NCBI GenBank assembly: GCA_947450015.1
Contig: CANFUB010000101.1
Span: 1 to 8,472 of the forward strand
Origin: Bacteroidota bacterium
GTDB lineage: Bacteria; Bacteroidota; Bacteroidia; NS11-12g; UBA955
Reading direction: 5' to 3'
Length of the DNA stretch: 8,472 nucleotides
Below the pieces are notes generated by a model. That model saw nothing but the letters and a program-made list of their open reading frames with translations, was not told the DNA's origin and ran no database searches. Each line of letters opens with the position of its first letter. Position 1 is the stretch's first letter. Positions 1 to 6,444 of the stretch are shown here, piece after piece. The position numbers were made by a program, and so were the translations under genes.

Positions 1-1520
1 GAAATTACATTGTCTATGATTTCACAACTTTTTTCAAACATCAACTGTCCATCAACCGAGTACATTTTAATTTGGGCAATACTTGCATCGCTTGGCGACA
101 ATTGAATGGTAAATTGATCACTAAATGGGTTGGGGTAGCTGTTGAATGAAGCTGGTTGCTCAATGGAAGTAACTGCAGTGCCAGGTAATTGATAAATCCT
201 TACATAATCTAGGTCCATGCTGCCTTGCGTAAATCCTGAACTGATAGAAGACTGTATTGCCAAATTTAAAAGCAAGTACTGTTCGTTGTTGAAAGGCCAA
301 GTGGAGGCATCTTTTATACTTGGATTGTAGGTGTAATGCATCACAGAATCAACGCTAAATATTAATTTTTCAGGAGTCCATTCAAATTCGTAAATATGAA
401 ATGCCGAGGAAGCAGTTGGAATGGTCTGTCCACCTAAATTAACCGTACCACCAAAACTTGACGGTGTGTGAATGGCGCTTTGTACATAATTTTGATTGCT
501 GCCCCAATGTTCCATAATATCTATTTCGCCACAAGCGGGCCAAGGGGTTGTGCCATAGCCTTTATTGTCCCAATACGCGCCATTTTCATCTATGTTTTTA
601 CCTAACATCCAAATAGCTGGCCATGTGCCTATACCGCTTGGTAATTTAGCCCTCACCACAATCCTGCCGTATTTAAAAGCAAATTTCGAATTCAATCGGG
701 CCGAGGTATGCGTTTTGGTAAAACCTTGGTCGTTAAAGTTTTCTTTTTTTGCGATTATTTTCAAACTGCCATCTTTTACAATTGAATTATCAATGCGGTT
801 GGTGTAATGCTGAATTTCTCCATTGTACCAACTGCCAGTAATTGGCAAAAGTGTTTGATGGTGCCACTTCGAACTGTCAATTGCGCCAGTGTAATTAAAT
901 TCATCCGACCATACCAGCTGTGTATAAACAGATTTAGGAGCACTCGTATAATTGTAATTAAAATCGTCAACATAGGCGACTACTTTATCGGTGTTATTTT
1001 CGCCATTTACTTGTATCAACAAGCGGTTAAAATCTTTTCTGTCTTTGGGTGCAATGGAACCGCCATTCAAATTGATATAAGCGTCTTTTGCAAAATCAAA
1101 AGAAACAGTTTGCCATTGGTTTAATAGCAAGGGTTTAATAATTTCTGTTTGGGTCGACCAAGGTTGTGGAAGGGTGCCATCTTGTAATTTTAAGGATACT
1201 TGGTTCGTTTGGTTACCGGTAATATTGGCCGAAGCAATGTAAATTTTAAAAGTAAAAATGGTGTATACAGAGAGGTCTAGATTTTTATTTAGATCAAATC
1301 GTACATTGGCATAAAGACCACCATTATCAGTGTACGACAAGACCGTTGAAGAGGTATTAATGCCTTGTAAATAAGGATTTGCTTTTTGCGTTGAAATTGA
1401 ACAATCATCACCTGTCCAACTTGTGATATTGCCATTGCCTTCAAAATCATCGTTAATTTTTTGAGCAAAACAATGAATGGGAAAACTGAAAGCTATAAAA
1501 AGAAATAGGTTGAAACGCAT
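1..1520 (-). CDS. Secreted family 16 glycoside hydrolase, laminarinase-like, with T9SS sorting domain (3' end cut by window)
   Basis: Translating the minus strand from the ATG at 1520 gives 506 uninterrupted codons that run off the left edge. Residues 1-19 form a signal peptide with likely cleavage after CFA, leaving an N-terminal Gln. Residues about 21-190 look like a beta-sandwich (jelly-roll) module of the kind found in front of Bacteroidota laminarinases, possibly carbohydrate-binding. Residues about 200-445 are a GH16 catalytic domain: it opens with LVWSDEFNY, has the TWPAIWML strand, and carries the active-site signature EIDIME with E332 as expected nucleophile, D334 as helper and E337 as acid/base. 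The extra Met in this signature (the beta-bulge form) is typical of laminarinases rather than lichenases. Residues about 455-506 (SYPNPFSDQFTIQ onward) begin a type A T9SS C-terminal domain, so the enzyme should cross the outer membrane and be released or anchored there. The expected reaction is endo-hydrolysis of beta-1,3- or mixed beta-1,3/1,4-glucan; the exact substrate is inferred. The start is chosen because it directly precedes the signal peptide. Confidence 0.93.
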   Translation of the reverse strand, partial: MRFNLFLFIAFSFPIHCFAQKINDDFEGNGNITSWTGDDCSISTQKANPYLQGINTSSTVLSYTDNGGLYANVRFDLNKNLDLSVYTIFTFKIYIASANITGNQTNQVSLKLQDGTLPQPWSTQTEIIKPLLLNQWQTVSFDFAKDAYINLNGGSIAPKDRKDFNRLLIQVNGENNTDKVVAYVDDFNYNYTSAPKSVYTQLVWSDEFNYTGAIDSSKWHHQTLLPITGSWYNGEIQHYTNRIDNSIVKDGSLKIIAKKENFNDQGFTKTHTSARLNSKFAFKYGRIVVRAKLPSGIGTWPAIWMLGKNIDENGAYWDNKGYGTTPWPACGEIDIMEHWGSNQNYVQSAIHTPSSFGGTVNLGGQTIPTASSAFHIYEFEWTPEKLIFSVDSVMHYTYNPSIKDASTWPFNNEQYLLLNLAIQSSISSGFTQGSMDLDYVRIYQLPGTAVTSIEQPASFNSYPNPFSDQFTIQLSPSDASIAQIKMYSVDGQLMFEKSCEIIDNVI

Positions 1521-1545
1521 TTAAAAATAAAGTGATTTATGTTGA

Positions 1546-1553
1546 CGAATATA
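1546..1553 (-). promoter_or_regulatory. Candidate -7 promoter element of the GH16 gene
   Basis: On the minus strand this reads TATATTCG, one mismatch from the Bacteroidota -7 consensus TAnnTTTG. It leaves 25 bases to the ATG at 1520. A TTG that could serve as the -33 element lies at 1578-1580, with 24 bases between, somewhat longer than usual. In such AT-rich DNA this is weak evidence; the position relative to the start is the main support. Confidence 0.3.
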
Positions 1554-1619
1554 CTAAATTTTGAGATAGGGTAATAACAATTAATCGCCAATTGTATGTT
1601 TAATTTTTTTGACATAAAC

Positions 1620-1655
1620 AAAAATGTCTCCGAACATTTGCTCGAAGACATTTTT
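1620..1655 (-). terminator. Rho-independent terminator of the beta-helix/PKD protein gene
   Basis: The arms 1620-1633 and 1642-1655 pair in 13 of 14 positions (one A-C mismatch at 1630/1645) around an 8-base loop. The outer five pairs are A-T, so the hairpin ends in a run of T on either strand. Read on the minus strand it starts 28 bases after the stop codon at 1684-1686 and is followed by TTTTTGTTT, the form of an intrinsic terminator. It separates the 1330-residue protein gene from the GH16 gene, so the two are probably not one operon. Confidence 0.8.
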
Positions 1656-1683
1656 AACCAATTAACAAATATACTTTTACGAA

Positions 1684-4600
1684 TTATTTTACAATAGTTA
1701 TCTTTTTTACTAAATTTAATTTCTCTGAATTTATTTCTAAAATATATACACCAGTGCTGTAACTGCTTAAATCGATAGTAGAAAGTGGGTTGTTAGAAGT
1801 GAAAGACACAATCAATGTTCCAAGTGCATCATAAATTTTAAATGATGTAAGCGATTGTACAGATTCATCAATAGCAACATTGAATATGCCTGAATTTGGA
1901 TTAGGATATACATTTACTAGATGATCGAAATTGTCGATACCATTAATAGAAGATGTGATGTTGAAACATTTTGTTTTTTGGCACTCACAACCTGCATTGT
2001 TTTGAGCAGTCATGGTCATACAATACTTTTTATCGCTTAAGAAATTGTATGAAATTCCTTCGGCTTTGCTGCTAAAATTATTGCCATCATCACTAAACCA
2101 TAGGAAGTTTAAATTGTTAGTATTGCCTTTTGGCTTAAATTCATAATTTCTCATGCCACTGGTATAGGTTCTAATGATATCAAAGTCGCAAGCATTTGGA
2201 ATTTCTGTAACTGTAACAGCTTGAATAAAAGTATCGGAACATCCACCAATGATGTTGGCAATCAATCTTGCAGTATAGGTTGCGGTTACATTGGTGTTGT
2301 ATTTATAGGTAGGGTTCATCGTGGTAGAGGTATTGCCATCACCAAAATCCCAGGTGTATTCAATCTTTCCTTGGTTATAGAATGTTTGATTTCTGAAAAT
2401 AGTTGGTTCATTTGAACAATTTTCAGTCGCTTGGAACTTTGCAATAGGGGCTTCACCAACATTGATGAATTGCGTGCTTTTATGTTCACAACCGTTCGAT
2501 GCTTTTGCAATTAATTCAATGGTTTTCTTTCCTGTGGTTTTCCAATTAATCAAAGGGTTTTCCATTGAGGTTGAAGGCGTTCCATCACTAAAATTCCAGC
2601 TGTAAATTGCGGTCGAACCTGCTGGTATAGTGCTTTGATTCACAAACTGACTAGGTTTTGAATTACAAGTATAATCTACTTTGAAATCGGCCATTGGTGC
2701 TGTTTTTATAACGATTGTTTTTCTAATAGAATCAATACAACCGAATTCAGAAATTGAAGTTAATTTAACACTTTTCGAACCCGCAGTAAAATAATCAAAT
2801 TCAGGATTTTCATTTGTTCCAATGGCATTGTTTTCGCCAAACGACCAAAGGCAACCTAGTTCACCATTTGAAATGGAAGATTGATTATTGAATTTAATTA
2901 GTTCGTTCTCACAAAAATTATTTGAGTTGACATTAAAGTCGGCAACCGGTTTAGCCAATAGGTAGGCATTGCGACTCGTTTCACTAATGCAACCATTTGA
3001 TGTTGCTTTTAAAACAACTTTGTAGGCGCCTGGTTTTGCGTATTTATATTTAGGGTTTGTTCTGGTTGAAGTGCCATTGTTATCACCCATGTCCCATAGG
3101 TAATTGATAGCACCGTTTCCAATAACTGTTAAATTATTTAATTGTACATCATCGCCTTCACATGCATTGATAACTTTAAATTTCACATCAGGTATTTCGT
3201 TTACATTAATGGTAAATGTACTGTCTTTGAAAAATCCATAAGGTGATGTTACTGATCTAAGTTTAATTTTATAGGTGCCGTAGCCTGGAAATAAGTGAAC
3301 TGGACTCGTTGCATCATCAATACTAGAACCATCTCCAAAGTCCCATTGATAAGTTAAGAAGCCTGAAGAAACAGTTGAGAAATTTTCGAAATAAATTTCA
3401 GAACCATCACAGATTACGGCAGGTAAACTATATTTAATTTGACCTTTTGGTGCTACAATAATTTTTCTTTTATATACAGTATCACAAGTTGTTTGTAAAT
3501 CATTTATTCTTACATAAAGCCATACAACACTATCAACGTATTTAGCCGGAGAAGTGAAGCTTATTTTGCCATCTTGTGCATGGTTGTAAGTGATACAACT
3601 GTTTGGAAGCAAAGTGCCACTTTCAGTGGTTACCCAAATGGTGTTGTTCCATTTTGTATTGTAATCATTGCTAGTATATTTTCTTGGGGCTGTCATGTTC
3701 AACTCAAAAACCTCGTCAACAGGGTTAACACTATAGCCTCTGTTTTGATAATCGAAAATACCTGGAGAATTTAAAGCATGTGTAATTAAACCACCGCCAG
3801 GAGAAGGGGTTACAAAAAAGTTTTTTGAGATGGTGTCATTCGTTTTTGAATCGTCGGTATGGTTGCTATATAATTGGATGGTATTGTTGCCACTTTTTCC
3901 AAATACATTTTTATCGGTGAATGTAAATGAAAAGGTATCTCCCGCGTTAAGTGTGCCTGGAATATTATGCACCATGGCCGATTTTGAATTTAGTAAAGTT
4001 GCCACTTGAACGCCTGTGATAGGAAAATTGGAATTGTTTTTAATGGTACCTTTTGTTACCACCGAATAGCCAGCACAAATAGGATTCGGCAAAGGCAAGG
4101 TAAAGGTGTTCATCGATAAATCTAAATAGTACTCTATCGCACCAATATCTGGTGTATTTTTATTTCTTGAAACGCCTCTTACATCAGTATCAACACCGGT
4201 AACTGTTGTACCTTTATTACACATTAATAAAGAAGTTGGATGTAAATCAGAAACTGCATTTTCATTGATAAACAAAGGGTCGGTTGCAATGTTCGAACTC
4301 TTGAATCCAGCAGAATACATATCATTCATTGTTGAACGAGGTGTGCTAACATAACCATAATAGGTATTGCCAGAGCAACGCAAATCGAAGTTGTTATTAA
4401 TAAAATTGGCAGGTGATACACCAGTGAAATCATAATATAAATATTTAGTGCCTGTACCTTGATAGTCACATGATAAAATATTGTTTGAGAAAGTATTCCA
4501 ATAGCCGCCATAAATCACATAGGTGGTACTATTGTTATTGATAGTGGTACCCGATACATGCGCAAATGTATTATTTGCAATACTCAAAGCGCTGCCAAAA

Positions 4601-5676
4601 AAGGTTGCATAGTTGTAAATGTAATTGTAATTAAACCCTGTCGTTCTGCAGTGAATTGAATTGCTGTTTAGGCTACTATTTCTTGTAGCATTGTTAAAGT
4701 TGTAATAGTACAATGGGTAGATACTGTTTGTAGAAATACCAGAACCATCAATGTTATAAATTCTATTTCTGTCAAAGGTACCTGTAGCATAATTCAAATA
4801 AACACCATACTTAAAAGAAGTAACTGTGTAATCCGTATTATGAACTATATTGCCTGTAAATTCTGTGTTAGAAGTGTACGAAATAAAGAAACCGCAATAG
4901 CGCCAATTTTGAATGTTGTTATTGGTAAACTTGTTGCCAGATGTAGCATTGTTCAAAGAGCTGGTGGTAGGACCAACCATTACAATGCCATAGTATGGAC
5001 CATTGCTATTGCCAGTTCTTAGGTTGTTCGAATTAAACTGATTGTTGTTCCCTGCGTTTGAATAATTAAAAGGAGAGGTTGTGCCATTCGAAATCCATAC
5101 ATAAGCAGTTCCAGTAACAGCACCAGTCATTGAAGGACATCTAAAAGAACAATTATTGAAGCGGTTAAAGTCGGCAGCATTTCTAACCCAAACACAATAG
5201 CCAAAAGTGGCATTGTTTACAATGGTTAAATTATTGAAGGTAAAATAATCGGCTCCATTTAAATCGAGTACACCACCTGCAGCACTTGATGTAGGGGTAA
5301 AACTAAGTGTGTTGCCATTGCCATTAATGGTAATGGTATTAGTAGCACTTACACCTAAAATTGCAGGAATACTAACTTGTTGACTAAAGGTGGCCGAACC
5401 ACTGGCAATATTAACGGTTATAGCACCTTGCACACCTGCACCACCAATCGCATAATTAGCCGCGCCACCATCACCTCTGGTAATGTTTCTTAAGTCGTTA
5501 ATAAAAGCATTTATTGAAAGGTAGTTAGTACTTGAGGCTGCTGATGCTGGATTAATTGTATAAGTACCTCCATTAAAGGAAAATGCATACACTGAAATTA
5601 GTAGCATTGCCATTAGAAGCATGAACTTTTTGAAGTTGCTAACTAAATGATTGAGTTTGTAAATTTCTTTTTCCAT
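1684..5676 (-). CDS. Large secreted beta-helix and multi-PKD surface protein with T9SS sorting domain
   Basis: This is a complete 1330-residue protein. A signal peptide spans about residues 1-33, with a long basic n-region and hydrophobic core MLLMAMLLISVYAF. Residues about 80-516 are Asn/Tyr-rich with repeated short strands (NNNQFNSNNL, GNKFTNNNI, TEFTGNIV, FDRNRIYNI), typical of a right-handed parallel beta-helix. They end in the TPDIGAIEY motif that commonly closes such helices. Residues about 518-625 resemble a CARDB-like beta-sandwich, and 630-745 is an unassigned beta-rich spacer. Five PKD domains follow (about 746-827, 829-909, 911-993, 995-1076, 1078-1159), centred on W778, W861, W944, W1027 and W1109 in WDFGDG-like motifs; a degenerate sixth (1162-1241) has W1193. 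Residues about 1246-1330 are a complete type A T9SS sorting domain (VYPNPNSGIFNV, ending KKITIVK). I see no catalytic signature: beta-helices occur in polysaccharide lyases, but the fold alone does not show an enzyme. An adhesin or surface-structure role is inferred. It is divergent from the regulator at 5804. Confidence 0.93.
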   Translation of the reverse strand: MEKEIYKLNHLVSNFKKFMLLMAMLLISVYAFSFNGGTYTINPASAASSTNYLSINAFINDLRNITRGDGGAANYAIGGAGVQGAITVNIASGSATFSQQVSIPAILGVSATNTITINGNGNTLSFTPTSSAAGGVLDLNGADYFTFNNLTIVNNATFGYCVWVRNAADFNRFNNCSFRCPSMTGAVTGTAYVWISNGTTSPFNYSNAGNNNQFNSNNLRTGNSNGPYYGIVMVGPTTSSLNNATSGNKFTNNNIQNWRYCGFFISYTSNTEFTGNIVHNTDYTVTSFKYGVYLNYATGTFDRNRIYNIDGSGISTNSIYPLYYYNFNNATRNSSLNSNSIHCRTTGFNYNYIYNYATFFGSALSIANNTFAHVSGTTINNNSTTYVIYGGYWNTFSNNILSCDYQGTGTKYLYYDFTGVSPANFINNNFDLRCSGNTYYGYVSTPRSTMNDMYSAGFKSSNIATDPLFINENAVSDLHPTSLLMCNKGTTVTGVDTDVRGVSRNKNTPDIGAIEYYLDLSMNTFTLPLPNPICAGYSVVTKGTIKNNSNFPITGVQVATLLNSKSAMVHNIPGTLNAGDTFSFTFTDKNVFGKSGNNTIQLYSNHTDDSKTNDTISKNFFVTPSPGGGLITHALNSPGIFDYQNRGYSVNPVDEVFELNMTAPRKYTSNDYNTKWNNTIWVTTESGTLLPNSCITYNHAQDGKISFTSPAKYVDSVVWLYVRINDLQTTCDTVYKRKIIVAPKGQIKYSLPAVICDGSEIYFENFSTVSSGFLTYQWDFGDGSSIDDATSPVHLFPGYGTYKIKLRSVTSPYGFFKDSTFTINVNEIPDVKFKVINACEGDDVQLNNLTVIGNGAINYLWDMGDNNGTSTRTNPKYKYAKPGAYKVVLKATSNGCISETSRNAYLLAKPVADFNVNSNNFCENELIKFNNQSSISNGELGCLWSFGENNAIGTNENPEFDYFTAGSKSVKLTSISEFGCIDSIRKTIVIKTAPMADFKVDYTCNSKPSQFVNQSTIPAGSTAIYSWNFSDGTPSTSMENPLINWKTTGKKTIELIAKASNGCEHKSTQFINVGEAPIAKFQATENCSNEPTIFRNQTFYNQGKIEYTWDFGDGNTSTTMNPTYKYNTNVTATYTARLIANIIGGCSDTFIQAVTVTEIPNACDFDIIRTYTSGMRNYEFKPKGNTNNLNFLWFSDDGNNFSSKAEGISYNFLSDKKYCMTMTAQNNAGCECQKTKCFNITSSINGIDNFDHLVNVYPNPNSGIFNVAIDESVQSLTSFKIYDALGTLIVSFTSNNPLSTIDLSSYSTGVYILEINSEKLNLVKKITIVK

Positions 5677-5701
5677 ATTTATTATTTGTCATGATTGGAA
5701 A

Positions 5702-5709
5702 CAAAAATA
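5702..5709 (-). promoter_or_regulatory. Candidate -7 promoter element of the beta-helix/PKD gene
   Basis: On the minus strand this reads TATTTTTG, an exact match to the Bacteroidota -7 consensus TAnnTTTG, leaving 25 bases to the ATG at 5676. No TTG lies at the usual -33 distance, so the promoter may be weak or depend on an activator. The alternative is a chance match in AT-rich DNA. Confidence 0.4.
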
Positions 5710-5752
5710 ATTTGTATAATTGCCGTATAACCTATTAAAGAGGTGTCAATAT

Positions 5753-5767
5753 GTACTACTTTAGTAC
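5753..5767. promoter_or_regulatory. Inverted repeat in the divergent promoter region, candidate operator
   Basis: The sequence GTACTA-CTT-TAGTAC is a perfect 6-base inverted repeat with a 3-base spacer. It lies between the divergent starts at 5676 and 5804, 36 bases upstream of the regulator's ATG. Size and symmetry fit a site for a dimeric XRE-family repressor, and it sits just upstream of the regulator's candidate -7 element. Binding by the neighbouring regulator is inferred only from position. Confidence 0.45.
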
Positions 5768-5775
5768 CAAAATGT

Positions 5776-5783
5776 TACTTTTA
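5776..5783 (+). promoter_or_regulatory. Candidate -7 promoter element of the XRE regulator gene
   Basis: TACTTTTA matches TAnnTTTG in all but the last base and lies 20 bases before the ATG at 5804. A second near-match, TACTTTAG at 5757-5764, lies inside the inverted repeat. No -33 TTG is found at normal spacing for either. If either is used, a protein bound at 5753-5767 would block or touch RNA polymerase, as expected for autoregulation. Confidence 0.25.
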
Positions 5784-5803
5784 GGGTAGGTTTTTTAGAA
5801 AAG

Positions 5804-6181
5804 ATGAAATTATTAAGAGAAAATATTAGAAAGGTAAGAGAATTAAGAAATTATACCCAAGAATACATGGCCGATCAAATGGGCTTAAGTATCAGTGGCT
5901 ATGGAAAAATTGAACGCAGCGATTCCGATATCAGTCTTTCAAGGATTACGCAGATAGCAGCCATACTTAATGTGAGTCGCGCAAAATTGCTCGAATTTAA
6001 TTCAGAAGAAATACTTAAAGAGGTTCAAAATGAAGATAAATTAATCGTAGATTCTAAGGCCAATTATACCAAAGTTGAATCTACAAGTATTAATCAAGAC
6101 GACCTATCCACCTTGCTAGATATTATAAGATCACTTAGAGAAGAAAATAAAAAGCTAAAGGAAATGTTAAACCAAATGTAA
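5804..6181 (+). CDS. Small XRE-family helix-turn-helix regulator with C-terminal coiled coil
   Basis: This is a complete 125-residue cytoplasmic protein. Residues about 4-64 form a HTH_3/XRE DNA-binding domain: RENIRKVRELR (helix 1), TQEYMADQMG (helix 2), SISGYGKIERS (recognition helix), SLSRITQIAAILN (helix 4), then a short fifth helix. Residues 65-97 are a charged, probably flexible linker. Residues 98-125 form a coiled coil with hydrophobic residues in 3-4 spacing (L101, L104, I108, L111, L118, L122; only E115 breaks the core), which should make the protein dimerise. No ligand-binding, peptidase or toxin domain is present, so it is a stand-alone regulator rather than an obvious phage CI or antitoxin; no toxin gene is adjacent. 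The gene is divergent from the 1330-residue surface protein, with 127 bases between starts and an inverted repeat in that gap. The start is supported by the HTH domain beginning at once. An AGG at 5788-5790 is 13 bases from the ATG, too far for a good ribosome site. The target genes are unknown. Confidence 0.92.
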   Translation: MKLLRENIRKVRELRNYTQEYMADQMGLSISGYGKIERSDSDISLSRITQIAAILNVSRAKLLEFNSEEILKEVQNEDKLIVDSKANYTKVESTSINQDDLSTLLDIIRSLREENKKLKEMLNQM

Positions 6182-6191
6182 GGTTTTACAT
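6176..6191 (+). terminator. Weak hairpin overlapping the regulator's stop codon, possible terminator
   Basis: ATGTAA (6176-6181) pairs perfectly with TTACAT (6186-6191) around a GGTT loop and is followed by CGTTTT. The stem is short and AT-rich and includes the stop codon, so it is a poor terminator at best. No better candidate was found between this gene and 6445. Confidence 0.25.
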
Positions 6192-6396
6192 CGTTTTATA
6201 ATTAATTTAGGATAGCATTCAATTTGTTTTTATTTTAGGGATTGACGCATCCATTTGCTTTAAAGGCCTTCAGAATGCTTGTCCATTATCAATTTCAGAC
6301 TTTAAAACTAAAATTTAAAAGATGAATAATTATTGATGCTCAGATTGTCTTTTATAGGTCATATTAATGTCAATATATTGTCAGCGTTAGGTCTAT

Positions 6397-6411
6397 CTAA
6401 TTAATAATTAG
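6397..6411. promoter_or_regulatory. 15-base palindrome upstream of the mosaic surface protein gene
   Basis: CTAATTA-A-TAATTAG is a perfect 7-base inverted repeat about one central base, 33 bases before the ATG at 6445 and one base from the candidate -7 element. The placement would suit a regulator site. Its pure A/T core makes a chance match likely, and it does not share an obvious half-site with the repeat at 5753-5767. The rest of the 263-base gap (6182-6396) is AT-rich, and I see no gene in it. Confidence 0.3.
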
Positions 6412-6412
6412 T

Positions 6413-6420
6413 TAATTTCG
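6413..6420 (+). promoter_or_regulatory. Candidate -7 promoter element of the mosaic surface protein gene
   Basis: TAATTTCG is one mismatch from TAnnTTTG, with the same T-to-C change seen in the element before the GH16 gene, and leaves 24 bases to the ATG at 6445. No TTG occurs at standard -33 spacing; the nearest is at 6378-6380, 32 bases away. Confidence 0.3.
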
Positions 6421-6432
6421 AAAAATCAAATT

Positions 6433-6436
6433 AGGA
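6433..6436 (+). promoter_or_regulatory. SD-like ribosome binding site of the mosaic surface protein gene
   Basis: AGGA stands 8 bases before the ATG at 6445, good Shine-Dalgarno spacing. It supports this ATG as the start, together with the signal peptide that follows. The other three genes here have A/T-rich leaders without such a well-placed site. Confidence 0.45.
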
Positions 6437-6444
6437 ACGAGTCT

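Noticed and set aside
565..1124. Plus-strand and minus-strand open frames of 65-105 codons inside the GH16 gene
   Set aside because: They lie wholly within a well-supported coding frame on the minus strand, have no recognisable domains, and are out-of-frame shadows.
1666..1673. Exact TAnnTTTG match (TATATTTG, minus strand) downstream of the beta-helix/PKD gene
   Set aside because: It lies upstream of the strong terminator at 1620-1655 and 145 bases from the GH16 start, so a transcript from it would probably stop before the gene. It shows how easily this motif arises by chance here and lowers confidence in the other promoter calls.
1684..3438. Tandem PKD units as a DNA repeat array
   Set aside because: The repeats are at the protein-fold level only; nucleotide identity between units is low, so no recombination-prone DNA repeat or CRISPR-like array is present.
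1684..5676. Naming the beta-helix protein a pectate lyase or other polysaccharide lyase
   Set aside because: The beta-helix pattern alone does not show catalysis, and no lyase active-site motif was found; a non-enzymatic surface role is equally possible.
5804..6181. Regulator as antitoxin or phage repressor
   Set aside because: There is no adjacent small toxin gene, integrase or phage gene, and no peptidase domain; a stand-alone XRE regulator fits better.
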